A DNA stretch of 64,000 nucleotides from Trachythela sp. YZ-2020 (Eukaryota > Cnidaria > Anthozoa > Malacalcyonacea > Clavulariidae), in NCBI GenBank assembly GCA_016169945.1, contig JADLSH010000236.1, positions 186,001 to 250,000 of the forward strand, in the 5' to 3' direction. The notes under the pieces were generated by a model. The model made no database searches, was not told where the DNA came from, and saw only the letters and a list, made by a program, of their open reading frames with translations. Position numbers and translations under genes: made by a program. Positions 1 through 9,506 of the stretch are shown here, one piece after another (position 1 is the first letter of the stretch; each line of letters starts with the position of its first letter).

Positions 1-689
1 CTAACTTCGACCTTTTTAGCTTTTTTTCGGGTACTTAAAACAGGATTTATTTTCCTAATACCATAGATTAAGCTATGGTCACTAATTCCTGTGTGTATTA
101 CTCCAGACTGAACAATTTTTTCTGGCATAGATGTTATATAATGATCTATAAGAGTGCAGGAACTAGTCGTTATTCGTGTAGCCTCAGTAATGAGCTGAGA
201 TAATTGATATGTTTCAAGAATTCCTTTAAGTGTTTTAGTTGGTTGATTAGAAATATTCGCCAACATATTACAATTTAGGTCTCCTAGGATGTGAAGTTCT
301 TTATTTTCGTCATCAATCATTTTAATCATTTTTTCAAATGTTAAGAAAAACTCAGATGTAGAGCTCGGTGGACGATAAACGGATGCAACGATAAAGTTTC
401 GAGAATTTGGTTTAGAAATTTCCAAACAAATTGCTTCAATATCATCAGGGACCAGATCATTTCGGATTTTATAACTGATAGTACTACGGAGGTAGATACA
501 AACACCTCCCCCTCTACGTGATCTGTCGTTTCTGACGATATCGTAGCCACGAATTTTGACTAGACCATCCGAGATAGATGAATCCAGTCTAGTTTCATTC
601 AGAGCAAGCAGATCAAAATGGAGAAAGAGTCTAGATATGCGCAATTCATCAACATGTTTCGGAAGACTGACTATATTAAGTAATGCCAT
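1..689 (-). CDS. LINE ORF2, APE-type endonuclease domain (runs off left edge)
   Basis: An open minus-strand frame starts at ATG 687-689 and runs to the window edge. It reads as the apurinic-endonuclease-like nicking domain of a CR1/L2-type non-LTR retrotransposon. Visible landmarks are an N-terminal ALLNI segment, LNETRLD (catalytic Glu region), GGGVCIY, the VYRPPSS block, LGDLNCN (catalytic Asp/Asn) and ISDHSLIY (final Asp-His). In this family the domain nicks the target DNA to prime reverse transcription; the RT would lie left of position 1. It is in the same frame as the SGNH-domain ORF upstream, separated only by the TGA at 783-785. No stop was seen in the 230 codons visible, so this copy is not heavily decayed. 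Confidence 0.88.
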   Translation of the reverse strand, partial: MALLNIVSLPKHVDELRISRLFLHFDLLALNETRLDSSISDGLVKIRGYDIVRNDRSRRGGGVCIYLRSTISYKIRNDLVPDDIEAICLEISKPNSRNFIVASVYRPPSSTSEFFLTFEKMIKMIDDENKELHILGDLNCNMLANISNQPTKTLKGILETYQLSQLITEATRITTSSCTLIDHYITSMPEKIVQSGVIHTGISDHSLIYGIRKINPVLSTRKKAKKVEV

Positions 690-782
690 TTTAAACCCCC
701 TAGTATTAAGACAACTCGGAATTAAATTCGGATTTAAATTTGAGATAAATTCTCCAGAATCAGTATTCACACTCTCAAACTG

Positions 783-1529
783 TCAATTTGCAATAGCAAG
801 CTTAAAATTATTTTGTAACAGCAAACTGCCAGAGTGATTTAAATGTAATCCTCTGGCATTTAAATGTGTAGTCGTAATATTAGAGTTTGCTATAAAATAC
901 CAATTATTTTGGTCACACATAGATTTGACCAATTTATTCGTTTCTCTTACCCTGCTTGAGGCAGACATATCATCTGATCTTGTTATGATCCCCGAAATAA
1001 TGATCTCAATATCTGGACACTGTTGTTCAATAGAATGTGCAAGATTGGTTATACCATCAGCAACAGTCGTGGCTTCATCGTTACGTAAGTTGTTAGTCCC
1101 AATGTGGAGAATAATTTTATCAGGTTTCTTTCGAAGAATTGGTTTTATAAAGTCAGTCATATCTTCGATACTGGCGCCGGAAAATGATTTAGCCGTAACA
1201 CGGTTGGTCGCACTTGACATCTCCCAGCCTTTCACGTATTTGGTCATAGAATCACCGACAATAACCGTGTTACTTTTTGTTTTCTTATTTTGCCCACCCT
1301 TTCTGCCAGCAGCCGATTTTCTCGAACTTGATTTATCATCTATAGGTTGTCTATCTTCGAGGCCTTCCTTAACAGCTACGTCTACGTTCGTCTCCGGTAT
1401 TTCCTCGTCCTCTATATGCAGAATAGAGTACTTGTTTTTCAGACATGGGGGATGATAATGACTGGATTTATTTATAGAAGTTGAAGTGGCCGCACGCCAA
1501 GTACAACTTAAACAGAATGTGAAAACGGC
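783..1529 (-). CDS. LINE ORF1-like protein with SGNH hydrolase domain
   Basis: The frame is open from about 1529 to the TGA at 783-785. It has a charged, Lys/Ser-rich N-terminal stretch, then an SGNH/GDSL-type esterase-like domain: block I VGDSM near 1250, block III HIGTNN near 1095, and a C-terminal LHLNHSG block near 845 that supplies the late His. SGNH esterase domains are known in ORF1 or in N-terminal extensions of CR1-like LINEs, where their role is unclear (membrane or lipid interaction has been suggested). No Met precedes the block I region, so the true start may lie in another frame or be lost; MTKYV at 1247 would remove block I. The endonuclease ORF follows in the same frame. Confidence 0.8.
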   Translation of the reverse strand, partial: AVFTFCLSCTWRAATSTSINKSSHYHPPCLKNKYSILHIEDEEIPETNVDVAVKEGLEDRQPIDDKSSSRKSAAGRKGGQNKKTKSNTVIVGDSMTKYVKGWEMSSATNRVTAKSFSGASIEDMTDFIKPILRKKPDKIILHIGTNNLRNDEATTVADGITNLAHSIEQQCPDIEIIISGIITRSDDMSASSRVRETNKLVKSMCDQNNWYFIANSNITTTHLNARGLHLNHSGSLLLQNNFKLAIAN

Positions 1530-1540
1530 TTATTTTACGA

Positions 1541-1896
1541 CATGTTACCAACATGTTACCATACATGTTACCACACATGTTACCAATAAGTTTAGTGAAA
1601 GGAGTGCCATCTATTAAGAATTGTAACATGTTACCACATGTTATCACTATTTCATTAAAAAATAATATATATATATATATTTTAAAAAGTGGTAACATGT
1701 GGTAACATGTGCCTTTTATAAGGAATTGTCATGTAAATTCACGGTAACATGTATGGTAACATGTATGGTAACATGTATGGTAACATGTATGGTAACATGT
1801 ATGGTAACATGTATGGTAACATGTATGGTAACATGTGTGGTAACATGTATGGTAACATGTATGGTAACATGTATGGTAACATGTATGGTAACATGT
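1541..1896. repeat. Inverted array of a 12-bp satellite (GGTAACATGTAT)
   Basis: From 1743 to 1896 the unit GGTAACATGTAT repeats about 13 times almost perfectly (one unit has GTGTGG). To the left, at 1541-1584, four copies of CATGTTACC are in the opposite orientation. Scattered copies at about 1623-1650 and 1690-1712 carry both orientations. Each junction makes a palindrome of the type GGTAACATGTTACC, so the two arms can pair into a long hairpin around a centre near 1650. The array ends 17 bp from the stop of the Rep-like ORF. Confidence 0.9.
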
Positions 1897-1912
1897 TGAA
1901 AAACTCTCTAAC

Positions 1913-2998
1913 TCAACTCAAAATCAGCCTCGAAAAACATATTGAGCATGAGAGCACTTCTCTTTGATTTTTCAAAGGAATTTGGTGGAAAAACTTGAAA
2001 ACCTTCCATCGACTCGCCATCATTTCATCTTCGATCGGGTCGCGAGCATTGTAGGGACCTTTGAAAGTGGTAACAGCTTTACCGGTTGCAAAAATTGGGG
2101 TGTCGCGTGTCAGACAAATGTCATCTTTGTAGTGGTTCTTGGGCGTAGGAAAGTGCACCGGCTGACCTTCCAATAACAACAACAAATCCCTCCATGGTAT
2201 CATTTCCCTGTCCCATCGAAAGTCGTTTAGGAAAATAATTTCCGCGTCTACTGCGCCGACAAAAGCGTACTTGTCGTTAGCAGGGTTGCGAAAGGTGTTG
2301 AACATAGTTTGTAGTGGTTTCAGAAGGAATGTTTTGCCGCAATTTGTTGGGCCAGTGATAAATAGGTTGCGGTTTTTACCACGGCCGTTTGTTAAAAGTT
2401 CACGCACAAAGCTAGCAAATTCGACTGGTGCCACACCGTTCTGGTCGAGCACCTGAGTTGCACACTCAAACCATGAACCATCACACTCCGGTGCACATTG
2501 CCGCTTGGAATATTCGTAGACTACATCCATGCGAGAGACCTCCTTCTTCTCAAGCTCTGCAGACGCCCCTTCCATTTTCCACGTATTGGCAATCAGATCC
2601 TGCAAGGACTTGTTCGGTTCATGCAAAAACTTGCGAGGTCTTTTTTGTTTTTGAATGTTCGCGTGTGAGAAAAGTTCAGTATCTGTTTTAACGTTGTTTT
2701 CAACAAGAAACTCGGCGACGTTTAAATTTGTTAGTCTTTGTTGTTTATTGTATGCGGTTGACGATGGTTGGTTTTGTGACCTGCTCTTTCGCTTGTTTCG
2801 GTTGGCCTGAATACATCTTTTAGTTTTTGGAGAACCGATCTCCTTCAAATTAGGGGGCCCACAACTATGGAAAACGCTCGTGTCCGACTTAGAGACATAC
2901 TGATATGCAGAATAATATGAGTCATGATTGTCTGAAAAGTGAACACTTATGCCGTAATGCTCGGACAGGAAGTTCTTAGCATGCAACCACCGCTTTGG
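1913..2998 (-). pseudogene. Rep-like protein: end of HUH nuclease domain plus SF3 helicase
   Basis: The frame is open from 2998 to the stop at 1913; the first Met is at 2986 (357 aa). Near residues 24-35 there is a YxxK-type motif (YVSK after several Tyr), matching the catalytic-Tyr motif of HUH/Rep nucleases. The HUH metal motif is absent because the upstream sequence is a BEL/Pao fragment. The rest is an SF3 helicase: Walker A GPTNCGKT at 212-219, Walker B-like IFLNDFRWD at 250-258, motif C with DTPIFATGK at 295-303, and a basic MASRWK segment near 323. Such proteins replicate rolling-circle elements and small ssDNA viruses; similar copies occur as mobile or endogenised elements. This copy lacks its N terminus, so I treat it as broken. 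The exact family is not settled. Confidence 0.78.
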
Positions 2999-3009
2999 TC
3001 ACCCAGTTG

Positions 3010-3649
3010 TGAAAACTTGCAGTTGGAATTGACTTCAGGGCTTTTTTAACATTGCTTTGAAGTTTAGCTAAGGTGTCGGCTGAAGATGTCGGCTCAATGA
3101 TTCCTTCCTCAATCTGATCATGCATAATTTGGTCGTATTCTTGCAGTTTTCCCATACTCTCTAACTTCGTTACCGTGCTCTTTAGTCTAGCTTTCGATAG
3201 GTTCCGGTTCTCAGGGAGTGGAACTTGATTTTTTTTCCAAGGCAACTTGTCTCGTAGTGTCTATCCTCAGTTTTTCTCAACTGTTCAAGAAAGTCTTCAT
3301 GGATCTGAGCGTTTTCTGACTTTGCATCGGTTACCCCAAGGATGTCAAGAATGCACAGCTTCTCAAACTCATCAGAACTTGATTGCAGGAAGAAATACTT
3401 CTCTACTTGACACTCTGATCCTGAATGTCGTCCATACATGGTCCACCCAAGCTTGGTGAGCTCTGCTCCTGGATCTTGATCTGGATTATTCCCGGGAACT
3501 GGTGCTCCCAATATTATGTGAATTGGCATCATTTTATTTTTCGTTTCTTCCTCACTGAATGGAAGCCTTCTTAGTCGCGGAAATCTTTGTTTAAGTTTAC
3601 TGACATTAGGATTAGGTAAGTAGGTAAGACCCATGAAGAAGTTCTTCAA
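3010..3649 (-). pseudogene. BEL/Pao retrotransposon pol fragment
   Basis: Two overlapping minus-strand frames (3182-3649 and 2976-3245) read as the protease-to-RT linker of a BEL/Pao LTR element. The first has IHIILGA and LGWTMYG followed by a long acidic segment with DILGV. A frameshift near 3230 moves to the second, with PLPENRNLSKARLKS and DQIEEGIIE, the typical start of the Pao reverse transcriptase. The RT core, RNase H and integrase are missing; the sequence instead abuts the Rep-like ORF near 3000. The last 30 or so codons before the junction (after GIIEP) are not recognisable as Pao. Confidence 0.7.
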
Positions 3650-4202
3650 AGAACTAGTCCTTCGTTGTTTTAAACAGCCTCTAAAAGACAGTTATGAACC
3701 TCAAAACATTCACTTTCGGCAGTAGCCATTTTGAAATATTTTCGCGCTGCGTGCCCACCAAGACCAGTATTCAATATTTTGTTCAACTGTTATTTTTTCT
3801 TAAACTACGATTAACATGACTATACGGTAGATAACGATTAAGGCAAACAAAATATTGTACAGACACAAAGACCCTATTTAAGAAAACAATTATTAACAGG
3901 TCGGTCGGAAACCTGAAACCAACTATTATTTTTATTTGGCCTATTCGCCATGCTGCCCGTTGTTCGCATCATTCTTGTTGTTGTGCCGAAGGAGGTCTCG
4001 CATCGACATATTTAGCATTCGAATCGCCTAAGTTCTCGCACCGTCCAAAGCACTTCGCATATAAATTTGTAAATTTTTATTCTTGCAAAATTTCGTGTTT
4101 ATTCAGTTGAAACATTCGGCAAATTGACACGCTTGACGTTATATAGCGCGCTTTGCCTATTGTCATTGAAATATGATTGGCAGTAGAGTCATTCGATTGG
4201 CT
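3650..4202. other. No gene seen; left flank of hAT insertion
   Basis: AT-rich sequence without a convincing reading frame. A short frame beginning at an ATG near 3730 on the minus strand stops after about 20 codons. The last 40-50 bases (about 4165-4202) read in frame with the Penelope-like sequence that resumes at 4906, so they belong to the interrupted element. Confidence 0.5.
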
Positions 4203-4210
4203 GAACAAAT

Positions 4211-4897
4211 CAGGGGTCATCCTAAGGCCTTCCATTTTCCAAAATGGGCAGTTCTAATTCTAAAATGGGTAGTTCTAAAACCTAAAATGGGCAGTTCTAA
4301 AAGTTGAGTTTTGGAGAGAACATGTTGAATTCACAAACCCGAAAAGTGTCTAAACATTCAATATTTAATATATTGTTTGAATTGGTCATTATGATAATAT
4401 ATACTTTCAAATACTTTTTACATTTTAACAAATTCCTAAAAATTTCTTTCGTTGGGATAACCCTGTGACAGTGCTTGAAGCCAGGCTAGCCAGCTTCCCC
4501 CTCCATAGGCGGCGGAACGGGGGGGAAGTAGGGAAATGGGGGGCTAAGCCCCCCTGTGTCAGTCTTTCAATTAAATATGTTTATATAACAAATGTTGAAT
4601 ATTAGATTATTGCACTATAATGTTTTTAGTACTCGAGATGAAAGCTTGTAATGTTGAAATTTCCATGAAATTCTCCCCACAGAATGCAGGAAATGCGGTT
4701 TCAGAGATACTAGATTTCAAAATTTTCTGGGGGAGGATTCCCCCAGACCTCCCCCCCCCCTACGTTGGTAAACCCACATTATAAGCCCCTCCAATAATAC
4801 ATATCTTCCGCACCCTCCCGCGCGAGAGAATTCGCGGCCCATTGCCTGTTCCACCGCCAAAATGGGCAGTTCTAAATTTTTCTTAGGATGACCCCTG
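4211..4897. mobile_element. Non-autonomous hAT-type transposon with 8-bp TSD
   Basis: The element starts CAGGGGTCATCCTAAG at 4211 and ends with the exact reverse complement at 4897, a perfect 16-bp terminal inverted repeat. It is flanked by identical GAACAAAT at 4203-4210 and 4898-4905. An 8-bp duplication and CAGGGG/CCCCTG termini fit the hAT superfamily. Subterminal copies of AAAATGGGCAGTTCTAA occur at 4250-4310 and 4860-4876. The 687-bp interior has no transposase frame; a C-rich block at 4735-4765 belongs to a dispersed repeat also seen elsewhere in the window. It sits inside a Penelope-like element. Confidence 0.93.
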
Positions 4898-4905
4898 GAA
4901 CAAAT

Positions 4906-5508
4906 TGCATTCGTATTGCACGTGTACAGCAAGAACGTTGCCACCAATATCGGCCAGACTTTCCTTAGAATCCTTGACGAGAAATTTCCCAGTAACCATG
5001 CATTGCATAAAATCTTCAACAGAAACACTGTCAAAATTAGCTACACCTGCATGACTCTCAAAATGAATGATCCACATGAAAAACCCCCCGACAATGAATG
5101 CAACTGCCGATCTCGCGACAACCGTCCTTTGCTTGGTAAATGCCTTACAAAGGCAGTTGTATACCAAGCAACAGTTACGACCAGTGACGGGAAACCAGAT
5201 CAAACGCATTCAAAGCCAGATTCGCCAACCACAAGACGTCATTTAACAACGCAAAAAAGAAACATGCTACTGAATTAAGTAAACACATCTGGAAACTCAA
5301 AGATAACCGCGTCGATTACAACATCACATGGAAAGTTCTGAAACAAGCCCGCCCCTACAGCAACGGATCCTCTAAATGTAGTGTATGTCTATGGGAGAAG
5401 TACTTTATTATTTGCGAACCTTCTCTGGCCACTCTGAACAAACGCAACGAACTAGTGTCATCTTGCAGACACGCTAGCAAATTCTTATTTAGGAACTTTG
5501 TAACATGA
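4906..5508 (+). pseudogene. Penelope-like element, RT C-terminus and GIY-YIG-type endonuclease region
   Basis: The first frame (about 4916-5195) reads NIGQTFLRILDEKF, HKIFNRNTVKISYTCM and a Cys-rich NCRSRDN...LLGKC linker before VVYQATVTT. A frameshift near 5195 with loss of the expected YIG segment leads to a second frame (about 5199-5508) with FKARFANHKTSFN, ELSKHIWKLKD, ITWKVLKQARPYSN, CSVCLWEKYFIIC and LNKRNELVSSCRH, ending at TGA 5506-5508. This order matches the linker and GIY-YIG endonuclease of Penelope-like retroelements. The hAT insertion at 4211-4897 splits the copy, whose left part is only a few codons long. It is not functional. Confidence 0.85.
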
Positions 5509-8500
5509 TTTTTAACGCAGCTCTTTACACTAATCTTATATATCTTACTATAATTAAACCTTCCGGGACATGTTTTTTGTACATTGTTTGACAACCACTT
5601 TTAAACTTCAAGTGGATATTATGTATATGTTATTTGACAGCTAAAAGCCTGGTTTTTATTGGTGTGAAAAAGGTAAATCTATAAACTAAATATGCGCGCG
5701 ATAGCATGCTAAAGTTGCTTACCTTTCTTTATAAACGTGAGTGTATTTCTCAATAATTTCTTATCTAATTCAATTCCAGAAATTTGTTTAATGTTATCTG
5801 CTAAAAACGACCGCAGCCATAACTATTCTATAGAGTGGGACATCTAAACTTATCCTCCATCACACGTATGTGTGGTACTCTTCAGACAAAATGATCTAAT
5901 GACTAAGTTGTATATACACGTAGGATTATATATCGACCTATACTATCGTTCTTGGCTATTATTGGTTAATTTGAAATTTTGACCTCCGGGATGCTCCTAG
6001 GAGCATGACACTTACCACTGATAAGATTTTCTTTGCTTTCTCTTCTTCTGATGACAGGAGTCAATCAAGATATGGTCTGGAAATTACCTTTTTGTTCATG
6101 TTTATGCAACCAAGTTTAGAACAATGAATTTTAGACATCCAATGGCATCATCTCGTCGAATCACTCAACCATGCTTTTGAAATTACGCAAAATTTCGCAA
6201 AAAAGCTCGTTATAGACGATTCCTCCTCTCTCATTCTATGTTCAAAATTCCAGCATTCTCAAAAAATTCCGTTTCCTTTATAACCTGGTTTTTTCCCTAT
6301 TTCTCATTCTGCCTTGGCGTAATAGTTAGTATAGACGCTCCTTTCAAAGGCCTAAATAGCACCCAGTATTACCAATATTTTGTTATGCCTACAAAGCTAT
6401 TCAGTTCCTGCAAATATCTCGTTTGACAGTCTCGTCATTTTTCTTTCACAATCTACATCTTCTACTCACATCTCCTATTTCTCCTAATGTTTTCCACTTC
6501 CGAGTTTTCAGCATCTGTTCCAACATGTTCATTCAGCATCTGTTCCAACATGTTGTGGTGTGATGTTTGTATTCAACACTGAGTTTCCAGGCTTACAAGC
6601 ACTTGGCTCTGCATACTCTTTTCCTTATAATCGTTCATACCTAATTTTAGTGTGCAGTGACAACCAATTTGTACCGTGATAAAGTGAAAGTGTGCAGTGA
6701 TAGACAGTTAAAATGTGCAGAAATAACATTTTAAATGTAGGTTTCAATCTAGATTGTAGAAACTATAATATTTTGGTTGACATTTACCACACCAGTTGTT
6801 GGACTATTTTCAATTTTTGTGTAAAAATGCCTGATTCGGTCACGATCACAAAATTCTGGTCATGAATTGCTGTTAGTAATTGGGCAGGCATAGTTGTATT
6901 TTCAGGAGAGCGTCGTCCGTAAAATTTTCCTGGGGGTACCAGTAGTCTCCGGACTGGCAGACCCCTATTGTTTATGGAATGTACAGTAAAAAAAGACTTC
7001 ATAAAATTAGGTATGTAATCGTTCTTCAGTTTCTCTGTGCACACTCTGTTCATGTTTATCTTAAGCTCCTTCCAACAACCCGACCAATCGTTATCTACTT
7101 TTTCACCATCTTTCCAAACTTTCTTCTCCTTCAATTCAAGCTCCTTTCCAACTTCACGCAATGCTTGTTCTGCTTTTTAAGCTTTCATGTTCGCTATTAT
7201 ACTCTCTCATCCAGGTATTCATTGCATTGGCCCAACCGGGATGACTCTGTGGTTAATTGCTCTCATTACATAGACTATCTTACAGTTCGTGCTCCACCCC
7301 AACCTCTTTCGAAGTTATCCTTTAATTCTTCACAATACTTTCACTTTATCATCCCGATTCTCTTGTTCAAGTCCATGATATTTGTAAAAGTGGTCCTCTT
7401 GTAGGGTCCAACGCCTCTGCCCTCCCTGCCTCTATATTCAGGTCCTTATTATTGTCATTATTTTTATTGATATTCGTATTATTATTATGAAAGTATTATT
7501 ATCATTATTTCGGATCATCCAAAATGGGATCATCCAAAACTAACGACAATATAATCCATTGTAACATATATATAGCGTTAAATCAATTAGACATTGATAT
7601 AAAACTGCCTGTAAAAGCAGAGTTTATCATTGTAGTTTTACTTTATTATTGAAGGTTTCTTCCCAGTGATTCACATGCATTATGAATATTACATGTGTTT
7701 TGTCAGACCACACATAATAGGTTATAGCAATCTTGGTGGATATCTCCCCAAGAAGTATTCATCACTTCAATTTACCAATAAACTTTCTGAACCAAATGTT
7801 TGTCTTTTCAATATTCACCGTCAAATCCTTAACTTCTCGACGCTTCTTGCATTTGAAGCCGATTAATTCATTCCTTAATAACCTATATTCTAGCGATTCC
7901 TTTGCTACTCCTCGGGTAAAAACGAGAATATGAATGTGCCATTGAACCTTAGCTCTTCGAGTGACGACAATAGACAGAAGGCGATATCCAAAGCATCGTA
8001 TCGCAATACATTTTCCCCATAAAAATACGAGCTATTTATATTAAGCTTGTCAAAGTCAATAGGAAAATGCCTCTCTCCTTCCCAGAGGCTTTTTACTATG
8101 ATATTTTCGCATGGGTCTTATACAGCGTAATGAAAAAGCCTCTGCGAACGCAGAAAGGGAGAATTAGAAACCATTTCCCGCCTTCCTCACAAATTACGAA
8201 CTCGTTCGAATGCCAAATCTCCATTACTTTTTTGAAATCACATGCTCTATTAAAAAGTTACATAATTTACTATTCTAACTAGTTGTAGTATGAATTGTGT
8301 TTGTATGCAGTGTATGCTAAACTAGATCTATTATCTCATTCAGGCTGAAGACCTGCAAAATATCTCGTTAATTTTCTCTTATCTATTATTATATATTTTA
8401 ATTATTATTAAATTCGCCCAAATTGCATAATTATTTAGAGGCCTTTAGAAACCTATAGAGGCTTTTATTTATGACCGCTAGTTTTTGCTATCAATATAAT

Positions 8501-8529
8501 ATAGAATAGAATTCATATAACCAGTAAAA
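5509..8529. other. Intergenic sequence, no supported gene
   Basis: AT-rich sequence with no recognisable protein domain. A 125-codon minus frame at 6784-7161 has no family resemblance that I can name and no splice context; it could be an unrecognised exon or chance. A 23-bp segment (TTCAGCATCTGTTCCAACAT and 3 more bases) occurs twice in direct orientation at about 6507-6529 and 6532-6554. Plus-strand frames at 7666-7933 and 8067-8282 look like chance. Confidence 0.5.
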
Positions 8530-8990
8530 GAAGTATTTAATAATAATAACGAATTTATTGTAGCTTTCCATTTTACATGGCTCTTCATCTACAATATCTA
8601 AAAACTAATTACAATATAGAACTAAAACTAAGAAGACGAAACACGATCTTTAGGACAGAACGGATACAAGTAGAAACGCAAAGTATATATGCTTAAAGTA
8701 TTTACAAAATAAAACTACAATTAATATAGTAGATGATATAAATCTACAGCAACATTATAGAAAAAGATTAATACTAAAAAGTTCGCACAATATATGTGCG
8801 TGCAGAAAGAGTTTCACCAAGACATTATGGCTATATTTACGATGTTTAACTATTGAGTAGAAGGTGCTTCTTAATTTTCTTTTTGAAGGTAGTATAAGAT
8901 TTGATCTTTTTATAATTACAATCTAGATTGTTCCAGATATCAACATCTCAAGTTAAGCAGACATTCTGAGTATTATCATAAGTTGACTAT
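8530..8990 (-). mobile_element. LINE 3'-end fragment
   Basis: On the minus strand, around 8960-8865, a short frame reads WNNLD...IKSYTTFKKKIKKHLL, matching the extreme C terminus common to CR1/L2/RTE-type reverse transcriptases. A 3' UTR follows and ends near 8540 in an AATAAA/TTATTATT-type tail. It lies directly behind the last exon of gene A and may have contributed to that gene's 3' end. Only the 3' tip is left. Confidence 0.55.
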
Positions 8991-9061
8991 CGTTTATTGT
9001 TTAAAACAGTCAGAAATAGTCTTATTTCTTATCTTGTATGCAAAATAATTCTTAGTATTAT

Positions 9062-9506
9062 TCATTGCATTTCCATGGAAACAGTAGCATTCGTGGAGGA
9101 ACAAGCCTGGTTTCCAGTATTGTTGTTGGCGGTCTCGTGATGATGATTTCCTTTTGTCGAGCAAAATGACTTCCATTTACTTCTTGTATCTTTTGACAGG
9201 ACACAATGAAAGATGAAAACCAACAGACCTTGAAGTGAGTTAAAGATACAAAATAGATACTGGAAGACCAATTTAGCATCTTTGATAGCAAGGACACCAA
9301 ACACCCAAGTGAGACCCAGGACCACTAGGATAGCAATACCGCGTCTTGCTTGTGTGAGCCCGCTAGTCTTTCGGTTTGCGGTCACTCTAGTTTCGGAAGT
9401 AAGGAGGGAACGTAAGATCAGGACAAAAGCAATGAAATTGATGAGCAATATGATTAGGACTGGGGCAAGGAAAGCCACTAGGAATGGGAGACGTTGAAGA
9501 CGGCAA
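9062..9506 (-). CDS. Gene A exon 10: TM5-TM7, tail and stop
   Basis: Acceptor TTCATTTAG, phase 2, open to the TGA at 9062. ECL2 Cys (YCRLQ), TM5, TM6 with GLTWVFG and TM7 with FNSLQGLLVFIFHC are present. The cytoplasmic tail is short (about 45 residues, His/Asn/Thr-rich) with no recognised motif. A polyadenylation signal AATAAA lies on this strand at 8993-8998. Confidence 0.95.

Noticed and set aside
1743..1896. CRISPR-like array
   Set aside because: The units are directly adjacent without unique spacers and the context is eukaryotic.
1699..1967. ORFs made of repeated MVTC or MYGN units
   Set aside because: They are the 12-bp satellite translated in different frames; a 12-mer without stops is open in several frames by necessity.
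6784..7161. 125-aa minus ORF as a host gene
   Set aside because: No recognised family, signal or splice partner; kept only as a note in the intergenic entry.
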